This document shows positions 1-6,267 of a DNA stretch of 48,316 bases, piece by piece. The notes under the pieces were generated by a model, which saw only the letters and a program-made list of their open reading frames with translations, had not been told where the DNA came from and ran no database searches. Source of the stretch: Lachnospiraceae bacterium (GTDB taxonomy: Bacteria > Bacillota > Clostridia > Lachnospirales > Lachnospiraceae); contig JAIDPH010000347.1 of assembly GCA_029062885.1 (NCBI GenBank), forward strand, positions 1 through 48,316. Direction: 5' to 3'. A program made the position numbers and the translations under genes. Position 1 is the first letter of the stretch. Every line of letters begins with the position of its first letter.

Positions 1-167
1 CATATGCAATTAGTGATGCTTGTGTAGCATGCGGCGCTTGTGAAGCACAGTGCCCTGTAGGTGCAATCAGTATGGGAGACGGTAAGTTTGAAATCGATGC
101 TGACAAATGTATCGATTGCGGTTCTTGTGCAGGAGCTTGCCCGACCGGTTCTATTGCTCAGGCATAA
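1..167 (+). CDS. 2[4Fe-4S] ferredoxin, 3' part (5' end outside window)
   Basis: The frame open from base 3 to the TAA at 165-167 encodes 54 residues starting YAISDAC. It has two CxxCxxCxxxCP clusters (VACGACEAQCP and IDCGSCAGACP), the signature of the small clostridial ferredoxin that binds two [4Fe-4S] clusters. Clostridial ferredoxins are usually about 55-56 aa, so probably only one or two N-terminal residues are missing. In this family the protein is a cytosolic low-potential electron carrier for pyruvate:ferredoxin oxidoreductase, hydrogenase and Rnf-type enzymes. It is too short for the supplied ORF track. A strong terminator follows, so it is probably transcribed alone or as the last gene of a unit. 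Confidence 0.93.
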   Translation, partial: YAISDACVACGACEAQCPVGAISMGDGKFEIDADKCIDCGSCAGACPTGSIAQA

Positions 168-186
168 ACAACTCAAAAAAGATAAA

Positions 187-224
187 AGAGCATCCAACCT
201 AATTAGTTGGATGCTTTTGTTTTT
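187..224 (+). terminator. Rho-independent terminator after ferredoxin
   Basis: A perfect 9-bp stem GCATCCAAC / GTTGGATGC (190-198 and 206-214) with a 7-nt loop is followed by TTTTGTTTTT. It lies 20 nt after the ferredoxin stop. The ORF-track start (TTG at 207) of the next gene falls inside the 3' arm, which argues against that start. Confidence 0.9.
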
Positions 225-236
225 AAGAGGCACTTT

Positions 237-1352
237 ATGAAAAATTTTTCTTATTTTTTGTTTGAGAACTTTGATGCAGATTTGGAGTCAGAAAATCCCG
301 GTAATCCCCGTCGAATCATAAACGCACGAGCGGATGCTATCTTATCCAGGGTTGCCGATTTTTCTCCACAGACCTGTCCCGCTACACGGTTGTGGGACGA
401 ATTTGGTACAGCGGCAGTAAATCAACTGATTACCGCAGGAGTTTTCCGCGAAATGGATGGACAGATTGCTTACGATACTCCTATCTTTTTGGCAGAAGAC
501 GTACCTGCCCTGAAATCCTTTTCCGCTATAGCTGCGTCTCCGTTAGCTGATAGACTGTGGGAGCTCCGTGATAAGCTATTGGATATTGTCAGCGAAATTA
601 ACAACGGCTTTGACCCACAAAGAAATTTATACCACATCCTTTGCGGTATGATTTTTGATGGTTTTTTCTTTGACTGGCTGGAGCAGAGAGATACTGTCGC
701 CGTCTCCCGAATACATCCCTCAGGACTGGATTACCTTTCTATTATTTATGAAGACTGCCCTGAATTAAAGCAGTTCTCCGATGGTTTACTTTGCTCCTAT
801 AACCGTCTGACAGACGGGGAGATAGCTCTAGAATCCTTCGGCGATGCGGACGGAAATCGTTTTGACCTTTATCGCTGTTTTCGACTGCGGGAAGAGGGAC
901 ATCTTCCGGAACACTTCAAACAGGCAGATGAATTGCTGAATAAACTGCCTAAAGGAAAAGAACGCCAAGTCCTCCTCGATGCCACTCGTTCTCTTCTGCA
1001 AGGCAATGGATGTCAATCAGAATGTCTCGCCATTCTTGAGCTATTCGGATATGCTAAAAACGGAAGGATCTGCGTCCCTGTATTCTGTCAGACTGATGAG
1101 CCAATTATTAAGCGTCTGGCGTCACTGATAGAAAAAAATCTTTACGATGAAGCAGTACATATACTGCGGGAGGCACAGGCGAACCTGGAAATAACTGCTA
1201 CAAAACACGGCGTCCCCTCCGGCGAGATTGCAAATGAGCTATATCATATTCTTTTTGGGAGCATCAATGAAGAACTTGTAAAACGAGGTTTGACTGCTGC
1301 CCCACCATATAAATCCGGAGAAGGACGGTTCTTGCAATGTATTGAATGGTAA
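237..1352 (+). CDS. Unrecognised protein, 371 aa
   Basis: I do not recognise this family. The start is taken as ATG 237 (MKNFSYFLFENFD), with AAGAGG at 225-230 and 6-nt spacing; the longer TTG start in the track lies inside the preceding terminator. There is no signal peptide and no clear membrane segment. The protein is acidic and looks alpha-helical, with one hydrophobic aromatic stretch (MIFDGFFFDWL, near residue 145). A segment near residues 55-80 could be a winged-helix fold, but this is a guess. The C-terminal third (FKQADELLNKL onward) looks like helical repeats. Its G+C is slightly higher than that of the following lipoprotein gene. It is followed directly by the lipoprotein gene on the same strand. 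No function is proposed. Confidence 0.72.
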   Translation: MKNFSYFLFENFDADLESENPGNPRRIINARADAILSRVADFSPQTCPATRLWDEFGTAAVNQLITAGVFREMDGQIAYDTPIFLAEDVPALKSFSAIAASPLADRLWELRDKLLDIVSEINNGFDPQRNLYHILCGMIFDGFFFDWLEQRDTVAVSRIHPSGLDYLSIIYEDCPELKQFSDGLLCSYNRLTDGEIALESFGDADGNRFDLYRCFRLREEGHLPEHFKQADELLNKLPKGKERQVLLDATRSLLQGNGCQSECLAILELFGYAKNGRICVPVFCQTDEPIIKRLASLIEKNLYDEAVHILREAQANLEITATKHGVPSGEIANELYHILFGSINEELVKRGLTAAPPYKSGEGRFLQCIEW

Positions 1353-1411
1353 GATTATTAGGATTGAAAAATACTTACGAAGTTATAATGGTATTATGTT
1401 TGGAGGTAAAA

Positions 1412-1819
1412 ATGAAAAAATGGGTTATTGTGCTTGCACTAAGTATACTTTGCAGTATGAGTGCATGTAGTAATAAAAATACGAATAATATATCAGATTC
1501 AGGTCAAAATGATGTTGCAAATGAAGTTTCAGATGAGTCAGGTTCTGATGAAGTGGACGCAAATAACAGAACTATAATAGCTGAGGCGGTTGGTATTGAG
1601 GAAAATGACAGAAATATGCGTTTTATATTGAGTACGCTGAATACGATTAGTGCAGGGCAGATACAAAGTGCTGAAGTGGTTGAAGAAGATGGTGAGAAAG
1701 TAATAAATTTAGTTGCAGAAGATGGCACAAATTATTGTATTTATTTATCCGGAAGCGGAAGCGTTGAGGCAGTAAAAAATCTTGATACCGGGGAATGGTC
1801 TGTTAAATCCGAAAGATAA
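1412..1819 (+). CDS. Small lipoprotein, 135 aa
   Basis: The start ATG 1412 has TGGAGG 5-6 nt upstream. The N-terminus MKKWVIVLALSILCSMSAC is a typical type II signal peptide with an SMSAC lipobox, so the mature protein should be lipidated on Cys19 and anchored outside the membrane. A low-complexity linker rich in Asn, Ser, Asp and Glu follows (about residues 20-50). After it comes a compact domain of about 85 aa with alternating strands (VVEEDGEKVINLVAEDG, NYCIYLSGSGSVEAVKN), similar in style to small beta-rich extracytoplasmic domains. The specific function is unknown. It ends only 4 bp before the stop of the convergent XRE gene. Confidence 0.8.
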   Translation: MKKWVIVLALSILCSMSACSNKNTNNISDSGQNDVANEVSDESGSDEVDANNRTIIAEAVGIEENDRNMRFILSTLNTISAGQIQSAEVVEEDGEKVINLVAEDGTNYCIYLSGSGSVEAVKNLDTGEWSVKSER

Positions 1820-1823
1820 GTTA

Positions 1824-2405
1824 CTATAATTTGTTAATGATAAATCCTACAGCCAGACAAATAATAAATGCTATCACGCCTGCCAGAAGTGCCGATAAAA
1901 TTTTTTGATATATTCTTTTTCCATACTCTTGCTGCGACTCTTCGTAGGTTAACGGCTTATTTTCAACGAATGCAACAATTTCCTTATAGGTTTGAATATC
2001 ATAATGTTTCTTTATTCTTTCAATAGTAAATGCAGTGCATATAGTAACAATTGCAAATAACGCCCAAATACCGATTCCGATAATACCTGCAAATTTAAAT
2101 AACGGATATGCGCTTATGACCATTAGAAAGAGCTCAATTGTAAATACCCAGCCTAAAATGTTAAAACCTTTTAAATCCTTTTCTTCAATTATTTTTTTCA
2201 TTTCTTCCAAATCTCCTTTTATGAAATCGTCTAAAGATACATTAAATATGTTGCTAAGCATAGTCAGACTTTTTATGTCCGGACAGCTTTTATTTGTTTC
2301 CCAGTTTGAAATAGTCTGCCTTGAAACAAATATTCTTAATGCCAGTTCATCTTGTGAAATATTTTGGCTTTCCCTATATTTCTTTATTTTCATTCCTATA
2401 TCCAT
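1824..2405 (-). CDS. XRE-family regulator with membrane-anchoring C-terminus
   Basis: 193 aa. An N-terminal HTH_3 domain (about residues 5-58; QDELALRIFVSRQTISNWE) is fused to about 130 residues with two adjacent hydrophobic segments (ILGWVFTIELFLMVISAY and GIIGIGIWALFAIVTIC) and a third at the C-terminus (LLAGVIAFIICLAVGF). The start is ATG 2405, preceded by AGGAGGAGGT; the upstream in-frame codon in the track lies before that site and is rejected. Regulators of this build are common in Firmicutes and are thought to sense envelope or membrane state, or a cognate membrane partner. The gene is divergent from the 2551 gene with a shared intergenic region containing an inverted repeat, so autoregulation and control of that neighbour are plausible. 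Confidence 0.87.
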   Translation of the reverse strand: MDIGMKIKKYRESQNISQDELALRIFVSRQTISNWETNKSCPDIKSLTMLSNIFNVSLDDFIKGDLEEMKKIIEEKDLKGFNILGWVFTIELFLMVISAYPLFKFAGIIGIGIWALFAIVTICTAFTIERIKKHYDIQTYKEIVAFVENKPLTYEESQQEYGKRIYQKILSALLAGVIAFIICLAVGFIINKL

Positions 2406-2432
2406 TTCGCACCTCCTCCTTTTCAATACCAT

Positions 2433-2463
2433 TTTATAGGATGGACATATTTTTGTCTGTCAA
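2433..2463 (-). promoter_or_regulatory. Candidate promoter of the XRE regulator
   Basis: On the minus strand TTGACA (2458-2463) is followed 19 nt later by TATAAA (2433-2438), close to SigA consensus except for the long spacer. It lies about 30 nt upstream of the start codon, and its -35 overlaps the GTCAAA-N4-TTTGAC inverted repeat. Confidence 0.45.
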
Positions 2464-2474
2464 AAGTCTTTGAC
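2459..2474. promoter_or_regulatory. Inverted repeat, likely operator
   Basis: GTCAAAAGTCTTTGAC is a perfect palindrome with 6-bp arms (GTCAAA / TTTGAC) around a 4-nt centre. It overlaps the minus-strand -35 of the XRE gene and lies about 14 nt upstream of the plus-strand -35 of the 2551 gene. This is the usual layout for autorepression by an XRE protein. The binding protein is inferred, not shown. Confidence 0.5.
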
Positions 2475-2487
2475 ATTCATATTTTAA

Positions 2488-2516
2488 TTGATAAATCCAC
2501 TTGTTAAAGTTATACT
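2488..2516 (+). promoter_or_regulatory. SigA-like promoter of the 2551 gene
   Basis: TTGATA (2488-2493), a 17-nt spacer and TATACT (2511-2516), about 35 nt upstream of the ATG at 2551. Confidence 0.55.
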
Positions 2517-2550
2517 GAAAACGAAGAGTTTATTTGTAGGGGGTAAAAAG

Positions 2551-3033
2551 ATGAGCATTCGCAGCATTGGATATGATAGTGATAATTTAGACCAAATTAT
2601 ATGTTACTTTATGAGGACTATTCTCCATTTGCAAGCCTCAGGAGTAGAAAATTTACCATTGGAAAATAATCTTGCTGAGCCTTGGAAAAAATTTTTAAAT
2701 ACGGCTATGCAAATATCCTTAGATTCTCCATCGCCTGAATTAGCTCGGTTGATTTTAGATTCTGAATACGATACTATATTGCATTATGAACAAATTTCAA
2801 GGGAAATTGTAATAGGCTTGCAGTTGATAAAGGAATTAGCATGGCATATTCATTATGACGAGGACTGTTATTGCTATTTATTATCAACTGAAAATCTATG
2901 GGGGAATTCTGCCCTTGAATATGCTACTCGTACATTTTATCCTAACTTACCAGAAAACGTAAAAACTAAATATGATATAGTTAGTTTGATTAAATATGTT
3001 CCGGAAGATATGTTTCGATTAGATGATTATTGA
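2551..3033 (+). CDS. Unrecognised cytosolic protein, 160 aa
   Basis: The start ATG 2551 (MSIRSIGYDSDN) has a GTAGGGGG ribosome binding site 7 nt upstream, and a 17-nt-spaced promoter lies just before it. There is no signal peptide or membrane helix. The protein is acidic and helical, with Trp, Tyr and Cys clusters in the middle (WHIHYDEDCYCYLL). I do not recognise the family. It is transcribed divergently from the membrane-bound XRE regulator, so it is the most likely target of that regulator. AT content is higher than in the core genes downstream, which fits an accessory gene. Confidence 0.72.
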   Translation: MSIRSIGYDSDNLDQIICYFMRTILHLQASGVENLPLENNLAEPWKKFLNTAMQISLDSPSPELARLILDSEYDTILHYEQISREIVIGLQLIKELAWHIHYDEDCYCYLLSTENLWGNSALEYATRTFYPNLPENVKTKYDIVSLIKYVPEDMFRLDDY

Positions 3034-3108
3034 TAGAATTTACAACTATTTCCACAATTCATCATAATACGGAAAATTTCCTCCATAAATACAATCACGG
3101 CAAAGCAT

Positions 3109-3564
3109 CTATATTTTTATATCTTTTCTTAAAAGTGGAGTTTCACTCAACTGTGCGCCATCGAAATTACCATAAAATCGGTTTGCCTCTTCATTAGTTG
3201 CACGGATTAGATAATACTGGTCAATGTCATTTTGTATGCATTCTCTTTCAAATTCCTTAAAAAGCAGCTGCGCGATTCCTTTATGCCTGTATGCTTTTAA
3301 AACATAAACCCAGTCTACATACGCCATCTTATGTCCATCCTGCACACATCCATAAAAATGATATTCTATCCGTCCCACCACGATACCGTTTTCTTTTGCA
3401 AGAATAGAGATGGTTCTATTATAAAAAGGATCTGAAATCCTGCTTTTTATTCCTATTTCATCAACTTTCTCAGCAACCATATTGTCCGGCTCTTCACTCA
3501 TTGCAATTTTTAAATAATTAATATATTCCTCTGCATTATCCTGTTTTAATTTTTCAAATATCAT
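3109..3564 (-). CDS. GNAT-family N-acetyltransferase
   Basis: 151 aa with the GNAT fold. Strands beta-4 and beta-5 surround the acetyl-CoA pyrophosphate-binding motif A (VYVLKAYRHKGIAQLLF, near residues 88-104), and the C-terminal part NEEANRFYGNFDGA matches the usual motif B region. The ATG at 3564 is preferred: the TTG at 3576 in the track directly abuts the AGGAG at 3577-3581, which leaves no spacing. The acceptor substrate cannot be told from sequence; antibiotic, amino acid and protein acetylation are all possible. The gene stands alone with a promoter inside the upstream inverted-repeat element. Confidence 0.85.
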   Translation of the reverse strand: MIFEKLKQDNAEEYINYLKIAMSEEPDNMVAEKVDEIGIKSRISDPFYNRTISILAKENGIVVGRIEYHFYGCVQDGHKMAYVDWVYVLKAYRHKGIAQLLFKEFERECIQNDIDQYYLIRATNEEANRFYGNFDGAQLSETPLLRKDIKI

Positions 3565-3596
3565 CGAATAGTTCAACTCCTATAATGTTTATCCCA

Positions 3597-3673
3597 GTTG
3601 TACAATATAGATAATATCATAATATACTATATAACGCAAGCAAGCCTGCGTCACATTGCCTATATTGTACAAC
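3597..3673. repeat. 77-bp element bounded by perfect 14-bp inverted repeats
   Basis: GTTGTACAATATAG (3597-3610) and CTATATTGTACAAC (3660-3673) are perfect reverse complements separated by 49 bp. The interior contains a second short hairpin (ACGCA..TGCGT) and the predicted GNAT promoter. There is no T-tract on either side, so it is not an ordinary terminator, and I see no flanking target-site duplication. It could be a MITE-like relic or a large operator. Confidence 0.6.
3611..3639 (-). promoter_or_regulatory. Promoter of the GNAT gene, inside the inverted-repeat element
   Basis: On the minus strand TTGCGT (3634-3639), a 17-nt spacer and TATTAT (3611-3616). The predicted transcript would start within the left arm of the inverted repeat, about 40 nt before the coding start. 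Confidence 0.5.
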
Positions 3674-3685
3674 GGTCGTTTTGAA

Positions 3686-4291
3686 TCATCCCCCAATCCA
3701 CCCCTTCTTCCCACTCTTCTTCTCCCGCTTGCTTCTAGGTGCCTTTTCTTTGACCTTCTGCCTTTCACGAAGCATTTCATCTATCTTACGGAAATGTTCC
3801 TCTTCCTGTTTCCAGCGTTCTTCTTCACGCTCATCTCTGGCGCGGAACTGATAATCCAATTCTTTCAATATACTCTCTTTTATTTCAGTACACATTTCTT
3901 CATTAGCCTTCTTGACAGTCTCTACCATAATCTGTTGCAACAGATATTGCAGTCTTTTTGCCTTTTCTTCTTTTTCCGCCTCCTCAGATAATGAAACTAT
4001 GAATTTCTGTCTTTTGCCAAGCATAAAATCCATTGCCTTGTCCTCATCAGCAGATTCCGGCTCTTCGCTTTTCAATACCGATTTAATCGCCTTCAGCTGT
4101 AATCCCTGTTCCTTGAGCATCTTAATTTTCCTGAATCTGCTTACATCTTCCATCGTATAATAACGATGCCCCATTTCATTCCTTTTAATCGGGAGCTGCA
4201 ATTCTTCCTCCCAATAACGAAGTACATGCGTCTCCACTTGTACCTGTTTTGCCGCCTCTGAAATCAGCAACATCTCCTGTTTTGTTTCCAT
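3686..4291 (-). CDS. MerR-family HTH protein with coiled-coil tail
   Basis: 201 aa. A MerR-type winged helix occupies about residues 8-75 (LLISEAAKQVQVETHVLRYW...GHRYYTMEDVSRF). A long, highly charged Glu/Lys/Arg-rich region follows and is predicted coiled coil (EEAEKEEKAKRL..., REEERWKQEEEHF), ending in a basic tail (KSKREKKSGKKG-like). No effector-binding Cys cluster is seen, so it is not a metal sensor. HTH plus coiled coil resembles RacA-like or chromosome-associated MerR proteins, but I cannot assign that role. The start is ATG 4291, 7 nt after AGGGG; ATG 4297 is also possible but sits too close to the ribosome binding site. The gene follows dnaB beyond a terminator. Confidence 0.82.
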   Translation of the reverse strand: METKQEMLLISEAAKQVQVETHVLRYWEEELQLPIKRNEMGHRYYTMEDVSRFRKIKMLKEQGLQLKAIKSVLKSEEPESADEDKAMDFMLGKRQKFIVSLSEEAEKEEKAKRLQYLLQQIMVETVKKANEEMCTEIKESILKELDYQFRARDEREEERWKQEEEHFRKIDEMLRERQKVKEKAPRSKREKKSGKKGWIGG

Positions 4292-4342
4292 TTCCATTCC
4301 CCTTTCAGTTTTGCATTTTTCGACAAAATCTGCCACATAATG

Positions 4343-4380
4343 TAAAAAGAGACAACCATGCTCAGGCTTGTCTCTTTTGT
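4343..4380 (-). terminator. Rho-independent terminator after dnaB
   Basis: An 11-bp stem AAAAGAGACAA / TTGTCTCTTTT (4345-4355 and 4368-4378) around a short loop, 15-50 nt after the dnaB stop. The T-tract is formed by the end of the 3' arm on the minus strand. Confidence 0.85.
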
Positions 4381-4392
4381 ATGAAAAAATAT

Positions 4393-5736
4393 TTATTTTT
4401 GTAAATTTCCAAACTTCGTGAAATCCGGCAGCCATACCAGCTCTATGGTTCCAATCGGACCGTTTCTCTGCTTGGCAATTATAACTTCCGCTATATTTTT
4501 TTTCTCGGTATCTTTATTGTAATAATCATCACGATATAAAAACATGACTACGTCCGCATCCTGCTCAATAGCACCAGATTCTCGCAAATCGGAAAGCATC
4601 GGTCTGTGGTCAGGTCTCTGTTCTACAGCACGGCTCAGCTGCGATAATGCAACGACCGGTATATTAAGTTCTCTCGCCAGAGCCTTCAACGAACGCGATA
4701 TATCCGAAATCTCCTGCTGTCTCGAGTCTGTAGAGCGTCCGCTTCCTGACATCAGCTGCAGATAGTCGATAATAATCATTTCAAGATTATGTTCCAGCTT
4801 ATATTTACGGCATTTAGAACGCAGCTCCGAAATACTGATTCCCGGTGTGTCGTCGATAATCAGATTGGATTTTCCGATAACTCCCGCACTCTCAATCAGC
4901 TTCTCCCACTCATCATCCGTCAGATTACCTGTCCTAAGATGCTGTGAATCCACTTTAGACTCCATGGAAAAAAGGCGGTTTACAAGCTGCTCCTTAGACA
5001 TTTCCAGACTGAATATAGCTACCGTCTGGTGCTGCTTAAAAGCTATGTATTCTGCAATATTCAGGACAAAAGCAGTCTTACCCATAGATGGTCTTGCCGC
5101 TATAAGAATCAAATCTGAAGGCTGCATACCTGCGGTTCTGTAATCCAAATCAATGAATCCGGTTGCGATACCTGTCACATTTCCTTTATTATGTGAAGCC
5201 CTCTCAATTCTGTCCATCGCATTCATGACAACCTCTCTGATTGGCACAAATTCTCCGGTATTTCTGCGCTGTACTAAATCAAATACCCTTTTCTCCGTAT
5301 CCTCCAGAATTACTTCCAGACTTTCCTTACCCACATAACAGGTATTGGCAATCTCTTCGTTCAGTTTAATCAGCTTACGGAGCACTGATTTTTCAGCTAC
5401 TATATTTGCGTAATATTTTATATTAGCAGACGTCGGCACTGTGGTAATAAGTTCCCTGACGAATTCCAGACTGCTGACTTCGGGCGGCACATCCTTTTCT
5501 TTAAGCCTGTCCTGCAAAGTCACAAGATCCACCGGCTTACCTTCGTCATTAAGCTCTATCATAGCTTCAAAAACTATTCCGTACTGCTTGCTATAAAAGT
5601 CATCGCCCGTAATAATTTCGGAAGCCACCACAATCGCTTCCCTATCCATAATCATAGAGCCGATAACCGACTGCTCCGCTTCGATACTATGCGGCAATAT
5701 TCTTTTTAACAAAGCCTCTTCAATCGGCTGTGGCAT
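4393..5736 (-). CDS. dnaB: Replicative DNA helicase DnaB
   Basis: 447 aa, normal length for DnaB (the B. subtilis orthologue is DnaC). It is the hexameric 5'-3' helicase that unwinds the fork and recruits primase. The N-terminal domain (LPHSIEAEQSVIGSM) is followed by a linker and the RecA-like ATPase. Walker A is ARPSMGKTAF near residue 220; Walker B is MIIIDYLQLM; the H4-type region is AIEQDADVVMFLYRDDYY. No intein is seen. The ATG at 5736 is chosen because AAAGGAT precedes it and the longer GTG start in the track would lie almost at the predicted transcription start. It is last in gdpP-rplI-dnaB, a conserved Firmicutes order. Confidence 0.97.
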   Translation of the reverse strand: MPQPIEEALLKRILPHSIEAEQSVIGSMIMDREAIVVASEIITGDDFYSKQYGIVFEAMIELNDEGKPVDLVTLQDRLKEKDVPPEVSSLEFVRELITTVPTSANIKYYANIVAEKSVLRKLIKLNEEIANTCYVGKESLEVILEDTEKRVFDLVQRRNTGEFVPIREVVMNAMDRIERASHNKGNVTGIATGFIDLDYRTAGMQPSDLILIAARPSMGKTAFVLNIAEYIAFKQHQTVAIFSLEMSKEQLVNRLFSMESKVDSQHLRTGNLTDDEWEKLIESAGVIGKSNLIIDDTPGISISELRSKCRKYKLEHNLEMIIIDYLQLMSGSGRSTDSRQQEISDISRSLKALARELNIPVVALSQLSRAVEQRPDHRPMLSDLRESGAIEQDADVVMFLYRDDYYNKDTEKKNIAEVIIAKQRNGPIGTIELVWLPDFTKFGNLQK

Positions 5737-5769
5737 TTTTTTATCCCATCCTTTAGCATTCACCTATGT

Positions 5770-5778
5770 ATTATATCA
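5770..5778 (-). promoter_or_regulatory. Extended -10 promoter for dnaB
   Basis: The minus strand reads TGATATAAT just beyond the rplI stop and about 35 nt before the dnaB ATG. This is a perfect TATAAT with the TGn extension but no good -35. It would allow dnaB expression independent of gdpP-rplI. Confidence 0.45.
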
Positions 5779-5783
5779 TTTCT

Positions 5784-6242
5784 TTAGTCTGCAGCATTTT
5801 CTTCGATAACTTTTACTTTTAACTTCCCTGTTACCTGCGGATGAAGTTTCACACTCACTTCATAAACGCCTAATGCTTTGATTGACTCAGGCAGCTGTAT
5901 CTTCTTTTTATCCAACTCCAAATCACATTGCTGTTTCGCCGCCGAAGCAATTTCCTTAGAGGAAACGGCACCGAAAGCTTTGCCGTCTTTACCGGATTTC
6001 ATCTTAAGAACGACTTCTTTCGTCTCTAACACTTTAGCCAGTTCCTGAGCTGCTTCAAGTAACTGCTGTGCTTTCTTTGCCTCATTTGCTTTCTGCAGTT
6101 TCAAATCGTTTAAGTTCTTTGCATCCGCTTCTAATCCCAATCCCTTAGGCAGTATAAAATTCCGTGCATAGCCGTCACTTACGTTTACAACCTCACCTTT
6201 TTTACCTAAGGATTTAACATCCTGTATCAATATGACTTTCAT
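5784..6242 (-). CDS. rplI: 50S ribosomal protein L9
   Basis: 152 aa. It begins MKVILIQDVKSLGKKGEVVNVSDGYARNFILPKGLG, the L9 N-terminal signature that binds 23S rRNA, followed by the long connecting helix and the C-terminal domain ending in LKVKVIEE. The start at 6242 gives the canonical N-terminus; the track's upstream extension overlaps the gdpP end and has no family support. It lies 25 nt after gdpP and 47 nt before dnaB, and is probably cotranscribed with both. Confidence 0.98.
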   Translation of the reverse strand: MKVILIQDVKSLGKKGEVVNVSDGYARNFILPKGLGLEADAKNLNDLKLQKANEAKKAQQLLEAAQELAKVLETKEVVLKMKSGKDGKAFGAVSSKEIASAAKQQCDLELDKKKIQLPESIKALGVYEVSVKLHPQVTGKLKVKVIEENAAD

Positions 6243-6267
6243 TTTAATTCCCACACCTTTCTTATAC

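Noticed and set aside
1364-1389. TTGAAA ... TATAAT before the lipoprotein gene
   Set aside because: The -10 is perfect but the spacer is only 14 nt and no other -35 fits, so a promoter is not well supported.
3656-3991. Plus-strand ORF of 111 aa
   Set aside because: Antisense to the MerR-like gene; Phe/Leu-rich translation is typical of the complement of a Glu/Lys-rich coiled coil, and there is no ribosome binding site.
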